NCBI GenBank assembly: GCA_021324825.1 | Contig: JAJPII010000013.1 | Span: forward strand, 1-51,485 | Direction: 5' to 3' | Source: Spartobacteria bacterium | GTDB lineage: Bacteria > Verrucomicrobiota > Verrucomicrobiia > Chthoniobacterales > Chthoniobacteraceae | DNA length: 51,485 nt | Shown: piece after piece, positions 40,684-49,477 of the stretch | How the letters are laid out: the number at the start of each line of letters is the position of its first letter | Numbering within the stretch: position 1 is the first letter of the stretch | Notes under the pieces: generated by a model | Seen by the model: only the letters and a program-made list of their open reading frames with translations | Database searches by the model: none | What the model was told of the DNA's origin: nothing | Program-made: the position numbers and the translations under genes

Positions 40684-42548
40684 AACTTCCGGCGCCAGAC
40701 CTCGTAAAGGAGCAGCGCGTAAAAGACGCGCGCCCCATCCCACCGGCCCGCAAGAACATCCTCCCACGCCTGGCGAAGCAGACCGCGGTCGAGATGCTCC
40801 ATGCACGCGGCGTTCGGGCTGAAAACCTCCTCCTCGATGCGCGGGCGCAGCGGCCCGGTGAACCAGCCGGCGAGCGGCACGGGGAAGCCTTTCTTCGGCC
40901 TGTCCATTCCTTCCGGCACGCGCTTGGCGAGGCACTTGCGGAGGACGCGTTTCCCCGGGCCGCCTTTTGGCGGTTTTGGCAGCTTGAGGTTCGAGCCGAT
41001 GCGGGCGGCCAGGCGCGCGACTTCCACGTCGAGAAAGGGCGTCCGCAGTTCGATGGAGGCGCCCATGCTCATCTTGTCGGCTTTCTGAAGAAGGGATTCC
41101 GGCAGTTGCCACTCGATGTCCAGGCGCAGCAGTTCGCTCAAGAGATCGCGCTGGCGGCGGTAAAGCGCGGCGGCGAAAAGCTCCCCGCGCCCGGCCAGCC
41201 GCCGGAGTTGATCCTCACGCAACCCTCGCGGGACGCGGACATCACCCGGGAAGCCTTCGATGCGGAGGCTGATCGCCTCGCCGCCCCTGCTGGCATGGGC
41301 GCGCGCGAGAAGCCGCTGTTTCCTCGAAGGCGGTCCTCCGCCGGGCTTCGGAAGGAGGGCGCCGAAGCGCCGGATCTTGTCCGAGCGCTCGAGCGTGTGC
41401 ATCATGCCGGCGTAGCGGCCCGCGTAGCCGCCGAACAACTCGTCGGCGCCTTCGCCGGAAAGGAGCACTTTGACGTGGTCGCGCGCCAGTTCGCATACCC
41501 GCAGGACGGCGAACGCGGCGGCGTCTCCTATCGGCTCGTCCAGGTGGGAGACGATCCGGTCGATGCTCGCGGAGAAGTCCGCCGCATCGAGTTCGAGCGC
41601 GAAATGCCTGGAATTGATCTCTCGCGCGGTTTCGGCGGCGCCTTCCAGTTCCGATTCCTTGTCGGCGAACCCGACCGAAAACGTCGAGAGCCGCCCGCCT
41701 TGTATCTCCTGCGCGTAAGCGGCGATGCACCGGCTGTCCAGCCCGCTGCTCAAAAGAACGCCGACGGGAACGTCGGCGCGCAGGTGGAGCTTCACGGAGT
41801 CGTGCAGCGCATCGTCCAGGAGCGCCGCGGCTTCGTCCATTTCCTCCAGTTCGGCGGGCGTTTCGAGGTCGTACGACCAGAAGCGGTGGATCGACGGCGT
41901 ATCCGGGCGGTCGAGCGCGACGGTCATATAGCTGCCGGCGAGGAGCTTGAATATATCCTTGAAATGGGTTCGGGGCGGCGGAAGCGAAAACCACGAGATG
42001 TAATCGAGGAACGCATCGGGGGCGATCTCCGGCGCGCCTCGCAAGAGGAGGCACTTCAGTTCCGAGCCGAATGCGAACCGGCCATTCCCCGCCGAATAGT
42101 AAAGCGGCTTCTGCCCGAAATGATCGCGCGCGATGAAGAGGCGGTTTTCCCGGGAATCGAAGAGGGCGAAGGCGAACATCCCCCGCAACCGGGAAAGCAT
42201 GGCCGCGCCGCAGGTTTCGTAGAGGTGGACGAGCACCTCCGTGTCGGTATGCGTTTCAAAACGGTGCCCGGCGGCGGCGAGTTCGCGGGTCAGTTCGACG
42301 TAGTTGTAGATTTCGCCGTTGAAGACGACGCCAACCGTCTTGTCCTCGTTCCAGATCGGCTGGCGCCCGCCCGCGAGGTCGATGATGCTCAGGCGCCGCA
42401 TGCCCATCGCGAGACCGGTCGTTTCCGAGAGATACGTCCCCGAACCGTCCGGACCGCGGTGGATGATGGCGGCAAGCATCGCCTCCAGCCTGGCCTTCGC
42501 CTCGGGGCCAGGGAGTGATTTGTCGACAAAACCGGCGATTCCACACAT
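40680..42548 (-). CDS. asnB: Asparagine synthase-type amidotransferase
   Basis: A 622-residue enzyme with an N-terminal class II glutaminase (Cys2 exposed after removal of Met, MCGIAGFVD) and an ATP-pyrophosphatase synthetase domain with SSGLDSRC (near 257-264). It transfers ammonia to a carboxylate. Within polysaccharide loci such enzymes often amidate uronic acids rather than make free asparagine, which I infer here from context only. The first gene of the 11-gene coupled chain; 44 bases after the chemoreceptor stop. Confidence 0.92.
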   Translation of the reverse strand: MCGIAGFVDKSLPGPEAKARLEAMLAAIIHRGPDGSGTYLSETTGLAMGMRRLSIIDLAGGRQPIWNEDKTVGVVFNGEIYNYVELTRELAAAGHRFETHTDTEVLVHLYETCGAAMLSRLRGMFAFALFDSRENRLFIARDHFGQKPLYYSAGNGRFAFGSELKCLLLRGAPEIAPDAFLDYISWFSLPPPRTHFKDIFKLLAGSYMTVALDRPDTPSIHRFWSYDLETPAELEEMDEAAALLDDALHDSVKLHLRADVPVGVLLSSGLDSRCIAAYAQEIQGGRLSTFSVGFADKESELEGAAETAREINSRHFALELDAADFSASIDRIVSHLDEPIGDAAAFAVLRVCELARDHVKVLLSGEGADELFGGYAGRYAGMMHTLERSDKIRRFGALLPKPGGGPPSRKQRLLARAHASRGGEAISLRIEGFPGDVRVPRGLREDQLRRLAGRGELFAAALYRRQRDLLSELLRLDIEWQLPESLLQKADKMSMGASIELRTPFLDVEVARLAARIGSNLKLPKPPKGGPGKRVLRKCLAKRVPEGMDRPKKGFPVPLAGWFTGPLRPRIEEEVFSPNAACMEHLDRGLLRQAWEDVLAGRWDGARVFYALLLYEVWRRKL

Positions 42549-42592
42549 TGCGAGGGATTACCCAGCCAGCTTCGTGCCAAACGCCGGATTTC

Positions 42593-44173
42593 TCAGGCGC
42601 CGAGCCGCTCGACCATGAGCTTCAGTTTCTGGCCGAGGTCGTTCAGGTTGCGGGCGGCGGACTCAAGCCGTTTGGCGCTTTCGACGCTCTGCTGGGTGGC
42701 TTTGTGGATGCTCGTCATGGCCGACGCGACCTGATCCATGCCCGCCACCTGCTGCCTCCCCGACGCGGCGATCTGCGTGGCGGCCTGCGCGGCGTCCGTT
42801 ATCTTCCCGGCGAGATTCAGGATCGACTCCCCCGCGCGGCCGGACTGGCTCACGCCGTCCTCGACCGCTTTGCGGCTCTGGTCGGTGGCCATCATCGCGG
42901 CGCTCGTCGCTCTCTGGATGTCGCGCAGGATTGTCCGCACCTGCCCGGTCGCCCGCTTGGATTGCTCCGCGAGGTTCCTCACCTCGTGGGCGACGACGCT
43001 GAACCCCCTGCCGTGCTCGCCCGCCTTCGCCGCTTCGATGGCGGCGTTGACGGCGAGCAACTGCGATTGGCCCGCCAGGTCCTCGACGGTTGCGACGATG
43101 GCCCCGATGGACTGGCTCTGTTCGCCCAGCCGCACGATGCTCTGGGTCAGGGATCCCATCTGCTCCTGCACGCGATTCATCCCCGCCGCGGCGTCGTCGG
43201 TCGCCTTCCTGCCCGCCTGCGAGATTTCGGCGGCGCGTTGCGCGCTGTCGGAGACGAACTGCGCCCTCTGGTTGGACATTTGCGCCGTCTGCCGGGTCTC
43301 CTCGACCGTGGTGGAGGTCTCGCTGACGGCCGCCGCCGTCTCCGTGGCGGTGGTCGTGAGGCGGTTGGTCGCCTCCAGGATTTCCGTGACGGCGGAGTTG
43401 AGCACGCCGACGCTGGAGGTTATCTCGACAGCCTGCGTGCGCAGGGAGCCGCTCGCCTTCTCCAGATCGCCGGTGCGCTGGCCGATGTCGGTGAGCATCT
43501 GGTTAAAGGAGTCTGTCAGTAAGCCGAGTTCATCGTCGCTCTGTTTCATCGCGCGGACAGAGTAATCCTTCTTCGCGGAAACGAGCCGGGCCGTCTCCGT
43601 GAGCGTGAGGATCGGCCCGGCGATGAGCCTCTGAAGCCGCGAGGCGAGGACAAACGCCAGGAGAAACGAAGCCGTGAGAACAAGGGCCGAGATCGCCACG
43701 TACGTGCGGAGGCGGTGATACATGCCGTGCAAGCCCGCCTGGAGATGGATGTCGCCGATGCGGGCGCCGTTGAGGAGGACGGGGCGGAACAAAACGAGGC
43801 GTCCGTTGGAGAAGCGCGTCCCCTCCTGCCCTACTTGCGAAGGAAGCTCCCTGCCGTACTGGCTGGTTCCGTAGCTCGCGAAGAGGCGCCCGTCGCCCGA
43901 ATAAAGGCCCGCCGCGAGGATGTCCGGTTCGGCTTTGAGGGCGCGCAGGACTTCCTCGGCGTCGCTCTGGTTCTGGAACTGGAGGGCCGCCGTGCTGTTG
44001 ACGGCGAGAACGTCGGCGAGCAGGGTCATGTCTTCCGCCATGGACGCGCGGTACGTCCTGACTTCATAACCGATGAAGGCCGCGCACGCCGCAACAAGGC
44101 TGGCCGCCGTCGTCCCCAGGATCGCGACGCCAAGCTTTCGCCGTATGGGGAGATTGCGAATGAACGAGAGCAT
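42593..44173 (-). CDS. Methyl-accepting protein with CHASE8-type sensor
   Basis: A 526-residue receptor: TM1 (15-37), a periplasmic domain (38-150) with [15 protein letters not shown] followed by [17 protein letters not shown] and [10 protein letters not shown], the style of CHASE8 sensors of YfiN-type diguanylate cyclases, TM2 (about 155-178), HAMP (180-232) and a methyl-accepting signalling domain (240-526). Its hairpin tip [17 protein letters not shown] and [18 protein letters not shown] is clear. No GGDEF domain is present. Follows a YfiR-like gene after nine bases. No cheA, cheW, cheR or cheB in the window. Confidence 0.85.
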   Translation of the reverse strand: MLSFIRNLPIRRKLGVAILGTTAASLVAACAAFIGYEVRTYRASMAEDMTLLADVLAVNSTAALQFQNQSDAEEVLRALKAEPDILAAGLYSGDGRLFASYGTSQYGRELPSQVGQEGTRFSNGRLVLFRPVLLNGARIGDIHLQAGLHGMYHRLRTYVAISALVLTASFLLAFVLASRLQRLIAGPILTLTETARLVSAKKDYSVRAMKQSDDELGLLTDSFNQMLTDIGQRTGDLEKASGSLRTQAVEITSSVGVLNSAVTEILEATNRLTTTATETAAAVSETSTTVEETRQTAQMSNQRAQFVSDSAQRAAEISQAGRKATDDAAAGMNRVQEQMGSLTQSIVRLGEQSQSIGAIVATVEDLAGQSQLLAVNAAIEAAKAGEHGRGFSVVAHEVRNLAEQSKRATGQVRTILRDIQRATSAAMMATDQSRKAVEDGVSQSGRAGESILNLAGKITDAAQAATQIAASGRQQVAGMDQVASAMTSIHKATQQSVESAKRLESAARNLNDLGQKLKLMVERLGA

Positions 44174-44182
44174 GGCTTTCGT

Positions 44183-44695
44183 TCAGCCGGAGCCGACGAT
44201 CTTGCCGAGCCTCATCAGTTTCGAACTGATCTCCAGACCGGCGCGCTTCCCGGCTCCCGGGTTTATCTCGAAATGGACTTTGCCGTTATCCATCGTGAAG
44301 CCGATCATGCCGCCCTTGTGCGCGAACTGGTCCGCGTCGCTGACGGTGAGGACGCTCGCGCCCTCCAAACCGCCGAGAATCTCGCCGATGCGGCCTCTTT
44401 CCGATTTGCAGATGAAGAGGATCTGGCAATTTTTGAGATCGTCCAGGCGTTGCGAGTAACGGACGTTGATCTGGCCGCGCCCCGCGCTTTCCAGGGCGCC
44501 TCCGAACGGGTTCTGGCCCAGGACTCCGATGGTCACGGGACCGGACGGAGCGGAGGGCCACTTTACGAACTGCGCGAAGTTGTAAAGGAAGGCCGCCTTG
44601 ACGTCGTACTCGGAGTATTGCGCGCGAGCGAGCGGCGCGAGGAGAAAGAGAATCGCTGAGGCGGCTAACCGTGTGTGGAAACGGGCCTTGTTCAT
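44183..44695 (-). CDS. YfiR-like periplasmic regulator (DUF4154)
   Basis: A 170-residue exported protein with a signal peptide (about 1-25) and the YfiR/DUF4154 pattern: YDVKAAFLYNFAQFVKWP (29-46), VTIGVLGQNPFG, ILFICKSE, and VLTVSDADQFAHKGGMIGFT and FEINPGAGKRAGLEISS. In Pseudomonas, YfiR holds the CHASE8-containing YfiN inactive. Here the next gene encodes a CHASE8-type receptor, so it likely controls that receptor (inference). No YfiB-like OmpA-domain gene is adjacent. Confidence 0.88.
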   Translation of the reverse strand: MNKARFHTRLAASAILFLLAPLARAQYSEYDVKAAFLYNFAQFVKWPSAPSGPVTIGVLGQNPFGGALESAGRGQINVRYSQRLDDLKNCQILFICKSERGRIGEILGGLEGASVLTVSDADQFAHKGGMIGFTMDNGKVHFEINPGAGKRAGLEISSKLMRLGKIVGSG

Positions 44696-44704
44696 GCCGC
44701 CGCT

Positions 44705-44727
44705 TAAAATCCGGGCGGTAAACCGCC
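44705..44727 (-). terminator. Terminator of rpsU
   Basis: Minus strand after the rpsU stop: GGCGG, a TTTA loop and CCGCC (44714-44727), then CGG and ATTTTA (44705-44710). A short GC stem plus a brief T-stretch fits a Rho-independent terminator. Confidence 0.55.
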
Positions 44728-44734
44728 AAACCCC

Positions 44735-44929
44735 TTACGGATTAAAACGAAATTTCATCTTGCCGCGCTTGGCGTTTGCCTTGGCTTTGCGGCGGACTTT
44801 TTGGTTGGGGGTTTCGAACGCGCGCAGGCGGCGGACTTCTTCCATGATGCCTTCGGCATCCAGTTTGTTTTTGAGCCGCTTGAGCGCGCGATCAATCGGC
44901 TCGCCCTTTCTTACAATGACTTCTGGCAT
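44735..44929 (-). CDS. rpsU: Ribosomal protein bS21
   Basis: A 64-residue protein of the 30S subunit: MPEVIVRKGEPIDRALKRLK at the N-terminus, then FETPNQKVRRKAKANAKRGK, typical basic bS21 with a Lys/Arg-rich tail. Start at the ATG at 44929 with AAGGAG (44934-44939) four bases upstream. The longer open frame upstream covers the leader. Single-gene unit with own promoter and terminator. Confidence 0.94.
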   Translation of the reverse strand: MPEVIVRKGEPIDRALKRLKNKLDAEGIMEEVRRLRAFETPNQKVRRKAKANAKRGKMKFRFNP

Positions 44930-44958
44930 GAATCTCCTTTTAAATGTTTGGGGTTCCC

Positions 44959-44987
44959 AGCGTAGGTGCTCCAAACCGCCTCGTCAA
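44959..44987 (-). promoter_or_regulatory. rpsU promoter
   Basis: Minus strand TTGACG (44982-44987), 17-base spacer, TACGCT (44959-44964), giving a leader of roughly 20 bases with the AAGGAG ribosome-binding site. Confidence 0.55.
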
Positions 44988-45039
44988 CGGAGGAGTGGAA
45001 AAATTTGGGTTTAAAGTTCCATAACTGGCATAATTATAG

Positions 45040-45831
45040 TCAGTCCGGTTTCGAGGCTTCCTCAAGGAGCCGCCTTTTCACGTTCCGAAAGTCGCTCCTG
45101 GTGACCCTGGACAGGTTTTCCAGCGCTTCCTCCTTGCGGCCCAGTTTGAGGTTCACCCGCGCCATGTTCGCATAACAGAAGTCGGGCGGCCCTTTCAAGT
45201 CGAGGAAATGTTCCCACGCCTTCAAGGCGTCCCGCCATTCCGGATTCTCAAGCCCGTAAAAGGTCTCCGCGTATGCGCGCGCGAACTCGGCGTTGAACGG
45301 GTCGAGTTCCGAGGCCTTCTTAAATTCGGCGAGGGCGTTTTCCAGCACGGCTTGCTCCCCTCCCGCGCGGGAGAGTTCGTGCCGCAGGATGAATGTGGCG
45401 TTGGCGAGATCGTAATGGTAAACCGCCGTGCCCGGTTCGAGGCCGGAGGCCAGGGCGAAATATCCAACGGCCTTCCGCGACTCGCCTCTCTCCAGGTAAC
45501 AACAGCCGAGATGGCTCGCGGTTCCCGCGTCGCGCGGGTCGAGGACTTCGGCGGCCCGCCATTGCGCCAGGGCTCCCGGAGCGTCGTTCATCTGATAGAG
45601 ACACCCGGCGTAGGCGGAATGGGCCTTCGCGTTTTTCGGGTAACGCGCCACGAGGCGTTCATAGACGCGGGCGACCTTTTTCCCATCCCCGGGCGTCCGC
45701 GCGGAAGCCTGGAAGATGCGCGCGGCGTCCAGTTCGTGCTGGAAGTCGTCCGCGCCGGATGGCAGGGCCGCGCAGCAGACCGCCAGGAGCACGCACGCGC
45801 GGACGGCTTGACGCTTCGAACCTTCACGCAT
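45040..45831 (-). CDS. Exported TPR-repeat protein
   Basis: A 263-residue protein with a signal peptide (about 1-27, VLLAVCCAALPSGA) and TPR-like helix pairs from about 50 to 235: KNAKAHSAYAGCLYQMNDAP, ALAQWRAAEVLDPRDA, and AVLENALAEFKKASELDP. These repeats bind partner proteins. Acts in the periplasm; partner unknown. Divergent from the small gene at 45855 with 23 bases between. Confidence 0.82.
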   Translation of the reverse strand: MREGSKRQAVRACVLLAVCCAALPSGADDFQHELDAARIFQASARTPGDGKKVARVYERLVARYPKNAKAHSAYAGCLYQMNDAPGALAQWRAAEVLDPRDAGTASHLGCCYLERGESRKAVGYFALASGLEPGTAVYHYDLANATFILRHELSRAGGEQAVLENALAEFKKASELDPFNAEFARAYAETFYGLENPEWRDALKAWEHFLDLKGPPDFCYANMARVNLKLGRKEEALENLSRVTRSDFRNVKRRLLEEASKPD

Positions 45832-45854
45832 ACTTTCCGATACTCTATCCGGAA

Positions 45855-46001
45855 ATGTTTTTTTTGACAGTGCGGGAACAGGTTTTAGTGGTCTGCATTC
45901 TGGCTTCGCTGGCGCTCGGCTCGACGGTCCGTTTCCATAGGCGCGCCCGGGAGGCCCGGCGGATGGATTCGGCCAGGGCGTCCGGCTCCCCTATATTATG
46001 A
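45855..46001 (+). CDS. Small membrane protein
   Basis: A 48-residue frame: MFFLTVREQVLVVCILASLA holds a membrane helix (about 7-23), followed by a strongly basic segment (RFHRRAREARR). The stop overlaps the next gene's start (ATGA), which supports translation. No family recognised; the start-helix-Arg layout recalls short competence-like or regulatory membrane proteins. Confidence 0.58.
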   Translation: MFFLTVREQVLVVCILASLALGSTVRFHRRAREARRMDSARASGSPIL

Positions 46002-46405
46002 AGAAAGCTGGTTTCTCCGAATTGGTCGACGCCATCGTCGCCGCCGACGCGCGCTATGACCGGGAGGCTTATCTCTTCGTAAAGAACGCCCTCGACTTCA
46101 CCGCCAAGCAGAAGAAGAAAAAGGAGACCGGCTCGCTTCACGTCACCGGGCAGGAATTGCTCGAAGGGGTGCGCCAATACGCGTTGAAGGAATACGGCCC
46201 GATGGTGATGACGGTTTTCGCCTACTGGCGGCTTCGGAGTTGCGAGGACATCGGCGAGATTGTTTTCCGGCTTATCCGCGCGGAAGCCTTTCGGAAGACG
46301 GACGAGGATTCCCTCGACCATTTCAAAAACGGATTCAGTTTTCAGGCGGCGTTCGTAGAGCCGTTTCTCCCGAGCCTGGGGGAACCCGTTGAAAAACCGG
46401 GATGA
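45998..46405 (+). CDS. Minf_1886-like family protein
   Basis: A 135-residue protein with the features of the Minf_1886 family: ADARYDREAYLFVKNALDFT, HVTGQELLEGVRQYALKEYG, CEDIGEIVFRLI, and DEDSLDHFKNGFSFQAAF. I know this family from Planctomycetes and Verrucomicrobia only, so it marks the phylum. Function unknown. ATGA overlaps at both ends join it to the small membrane protein and the M16 peptidase. Confidence 0.85.
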   Translation: MKKAGFSELVDAIVAADARYDREAYLFVKNALDFTAKQKKKKETGSLHVTGQELLEGVRQYALKEYGPMVMTVFAYWRLRSCEDIGEIVFRLIRAEAFRKTDEDSLDHFKNGFSFQAAFVEPFLPSLGEPVEKPG

Positions 46406-49041
46406 AACACCTTGCGCTTCTCCTCCTCATGCTAAGCACAACGTTCGGCGAAACGATTCACAAGACACCGCGGGAAAACGAAGGCGGCGATGCCGGCGCG
46501 ATCCGCTTCCCCGAGACGACGGCGCGGAAATGGACGTTGCAGAACGGCCTCACGATCATCGTGCAGGAAGACCACAGCGCGCCGATCGCCAGCGTGCAGG
46601 CGTGGTGCCAGACGGGAAGCATCGACGAGGACAGGCACCTCGGGGCGGGGCTTTCGCACATCCTGGAGCACATGCTCTTCAAAGGGACGGAGACGCGCGC
46701 CACGAACCAGATCGCGCAGAAGATCCAGGATGCGGGCGGTTACATCAACGCCTACACCTCCTACGACAGGACGGTGTTCTGGATTGACATCCCGAGCAAG
46801 GGCGTGGAGACGGCCATCGACATCCTCTCCGACGCGATGATGAACTCGACGCTCCCGGAAGCCGAATACGTCAAGGAGCAGGATGTCATCCGCCGGGAAT
46901 TCGCGATGGGCTACGACAACCCCGACCGGATGAGCAGCTTGAATCTCTTCGCGACGGCGTACCAGGAGCATCCGTACCGGCTGCCGGTCATCGGCCACCT
47001 GGATATTTATGACAATCTGAGGCGCGACGACGTCATGGAGTACTACAAGGCGCGCTACGTGCCGAACAATCTGTTCTTCGTCATCGCGGGCGACGTCGAC
47101 GCCGAAAAGGTTCACACCCAGCTTGAGGCTTATTTCAGCAGATACCCGCGCCGGAGCCTGCCGCCGCTTTATATACCCGCAGAGGAACAACAAATGGGGC
47201 CGCGTGAATCGGACGTCGAGTTCCCCACGGAGTTGACCCGGCTGGACATCGCCTGGCACATACCGCGAATAACCCACCCGGACATCCCTGCGCTCGATCT
47301 TCTTTCGCTCATCCTGGGCGACGGACGCAGTTCGCGCCTGAACCAGAAGCTCCGCGAGGAGACCGGCCTCGTTCACCATATCTCGGCGTTCGCGTATGCG
47401 CCGGCTGATCCCGGCCTGTTCGGCATCGAAGCGCTGCTGGACCCCGGCAAGCGCGCCGCCGCGCAGAAAAGCATCCTGGACATCGTGGAGGAGATCAAGA
47501 AAAACGGCGTCACCCCCGGCGAACTGGAGAAGGCGAAGAAGCTGTCGCTGAGCGGGCAATTGCAATCGTTGACAACCATCCGCGGGAAAGCCTCCGATCT
47601 CGGCTCGAATTGGCTGACGACGCGGAACCTCAATTTCACCCACGACTACATCCAGGCGCTCCTGGCGGTTACTTTGGATGATATTCGCCGGGTGGCGGGG
47701 ATCTATTTTGCGCCTTCGAACAGGACGATCGCCTCGCTCGGCCCGCGCGATGCGTCGAAGGCCGCGGAGGCGCCGTCCGCCCCCGTTTCCGCGGACGAGA
47801 TTCAGAAATTCGAATTGCCGAACGGCCTCCGCCTCCTCGTGAGGGAAGACAAGCGGCTGCCGCTGGTCTCGGCGGTCGCGGTATTCAAGGCCGGGCTGCT
47901 GGCCGAGACGCCCGCCAACAATGGGATATCGCGCCTCATGTCGCGCGTGTTGCTGAAGGGGACGAAGACGCGGACGTCCGAGCAGATCAGCGACGAGATC
48001 GAGGAAGTCGGCGGCACGATAACGAGCGACGCCGGGAACAACAGCTTCAGCGTCGCCGTCAAAGTCATGAAGCCTGACATGAGGCGCGGCCTTGAAATCC
48101 TTTCGGACGTCCTGCTGAACCCGACGATGACCGACAAGGAAGTCGCGCTGGAGAAAGAGACGCAGCTCGCCGGCATCAAGGCCGAGGACGAAGAGGTCAA
48201 CACCGTCGCGAGGAACCTGCTCCGGGCAAACCTGTTCGGCGGCCATCCCTACGGCTTGCGGGCCGGGGGCGCGCCCGGAACGGTCGCCAAACTGACGCGG
48301 CAGGATTTGCTCGATTTCCATTCCAAATACACCGTTGGGCGCAACGGCGTCCTCGCAGTGTTCGGCGACATCAAGGCCGACGAGGTGAAGAAGCTCATCG
48401 AGGATTCCCTGGCCAGGCTCCCCGCGGGCGAACCCGCCTTCGCCAACCCGCCCGCTCCCGCGCCGCTCGCGAAGAGCGTTTCGGTCGAGGCGGACAGGGA
48501 TAAACACCAGGCCGTCCTGATGGTCGGTTACCTGGGCGCCGATATGTTCAGCCCGGACCGGTACGCCCTCGAGTTGATCGACGAGGCTTCCAGCGACCTC
48601 GGTTCGCGGTTCTTCATCCGTATACGGGAAAAGCTCGGCCTCGCCTACTCGGTCGGAACCAGCCAGATGATGGGGTTGACGCCCGGGCCGTTCGTCTTCT
48701 ACCTCGCCACTTCGCCGAAGAAGGTCGATCTCGTCCAGGCGCAGATGCTCGACGAGATAGCGCACCTGGCCGGCGGCGGCCTCACGGCGGAAGAACTGGC
48801 GCGGGCCAAGGAGAAATCCATCGGCCAGATGGAGATCAGGAACCAGAACGCCGACGCATTTGCTTACGCCTGCGCGCTGGATGAGCTTTACGGACTGGGC
48901 TACGACCACTATAAATCGGAGCGCGAGAAGATCGAGGCGGAGACGATCGAGAACGTGAAGCGCGTGGCCTCCAAATATTTCGAGGGCAAGCCGAGCGTCA
49001 TAGCCGTCGTGCGTCCGCCCGAAAAACCAGAACCGCGTTAG
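46402..49041 (+). CDS. M16 zinc peptidase, two-domain
   Basis: An 879-residue protein with a signal peptide (1-17) and two M16 units (about 40-450 and 470-870), each N- and C-terminal half. The first has the zinc motif HILEH (86-90) with the distal Glu in a YGNPxx-like region (about 160). The second has GISRLMSRVLLKGT where the HxxEH should be and is therefore inactive. Such fused proteins (PqqL or YhjJ type) pair one active and one structural unit. Likely exported to the periplasm. ATGA overlap with the preceding gene. Confidence 0.9.
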   Translation: MKHLALLLLMLSTTFGETIHKTPRENEGGDAGAIRFPETTARKWTLQNGLTIIVQEDHSAPIASVQAWCQTGSIDEDRHLGAGLSHILEHMLFKGTETRATNQIAQKIQDAGGYINAYTSYDRTVFWIDIPSKGVETAIDILSDAMMNSTLPEAEYVKEQDVIRREFAMGYDNPDRMSSLNLFATAYQEHPYRLPVIGHLDIYDNLRRDDVMEYYKARYVPNNLFFVIAGDVDAEKVHTQLEAYFSRYPRRSLPPLYIPAEEQQMGPRESDVEFPTELTRLDIAWHIPRITHPDIPALDLLSLILGDGRSSRLNQKLREETGLVHHISAFAYAPADPGLFGIEALLDPGKRAAAQKSILDIVEEIKKNGVTPGELEKAKKLSLSGQLQSLTTIRGKASDLGSNWLTTRNLNFTHDYIQALLAVTLDDIRRVAGIYFAPSNRTIASLGPRDASKAAEAPSAPVSADEIQKFELPNGLRLLVREDKRLPLVSAVAVFKAGLLAETPANNGISRLMSRVLLKGTKTRTSEQISDEIEEVGGTITSDAGNNSFSVAVKVMKPDMRRGLEILSDVLLNPTMTDKEVALEKETQLAGIKAEDEEVNTVARNLLRANLFGGHPYGLRAGGAPGTVAKLTRQDLLDFHSKYTVGRNGVLAVFGDIKADEVKKLIEDSLARLPAGEPAFANPPAPAPLAKSVSVEADRDKHQAVLMVGYLGADMFSPDRYALELIDEASSDLGSRFFIRIREKLGLAYSVGTSQMMGLTPGPFVFYLATSPKKVDLVQAQMLDEIAHLAGGGLTAEELARAKEKSIGQMEIRNQNADAFAYACALDELYGLGYDHYKSEREKIEAETIENVKRVASKYFEGKPSVIAVVRPPEKPEPR

Positions 49042-49066
49042 ATTCGCTAGATTCATTAGATTTTTA
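49040..49066. repeat. Three 9-bp AGATT units before DUF1844 gene
   Basis: AGATTCGCT, AGATTCATT and AGATTTTTA stand head to tail from the last base of the M16 stop codon to the next ATG. There is no Shine-Dalgarno, so the repeat occupies the whole leader. Confidence 0.6.
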
Positions 49067-49467
49067 TGGCACAAGTCCAGACCAATACGGAATCCGGGGA
49101 AATGTCCCAGCGCTTCATCGAGTTCGTCATGATGCAGGCGCAGAACGCCGCGCTCTTCATGGGGCAGGCGCCCGCCGGGGAAGGCCCGGAGATAAACCTC
49201 GACCTGGCGAAGATGTTCATCGACCAGCTCGGCATGATCCGCGAGAAAACGCGGGGCAACCTCACCGAAGAGGAACTCAAGGTGCTGAACGGGGTCATCA
49301 GCGGCCTTCAAATGACCTTCGTGGAGGCGTCGCAAAAGAAAGGCCTGGACGCCGCCGGCCCGGCGAGCCCGCCGCCGGAAGCGGAAAGACCGCCCGCCGC
49401 TCCCGCCTCTCCGCCGGCGCCGGAGGAAGAAGGCCGGAAGAAGTTCACCAAAAGCTACGGGGCTTAA
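49066..49467 (+). CDS. DUF1844-family protein
   Basis: A 133-residue protein. Residues 13-95 match DUF1844: SQRFIEFVMMQAQNAALFMG, NLDLAKMFIDQLGMIREKTR, and LTEEELKVLNGVISGLQM, a helical bundle of unknown function. The C-terminal 40 residues are Pro/Ala/Glu-rich. The neighbours are M16 and kdsA. The ATG at 49066 has no Shine-Dalgarno. Confidence 0.85.
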   Translation: MAQVQTNTESGEMSQRFIEFVMMQAQNAALFMGQAPAGEGPEINLDLAKMFIDQLGMIREKTRGNLTEEELKVLNGVISGLQMTFVEASQKKGLDAAGPASPPPEAERPPAAPASPPAPEEEGRKKFTKSYGA

Positions 49468-49477
49468 AGTTCGCGGA

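Noticed and set aside
40794..42518. 574-codon plus-strand frame
   Set aside because: Antisense shadow of asnB with no motif.
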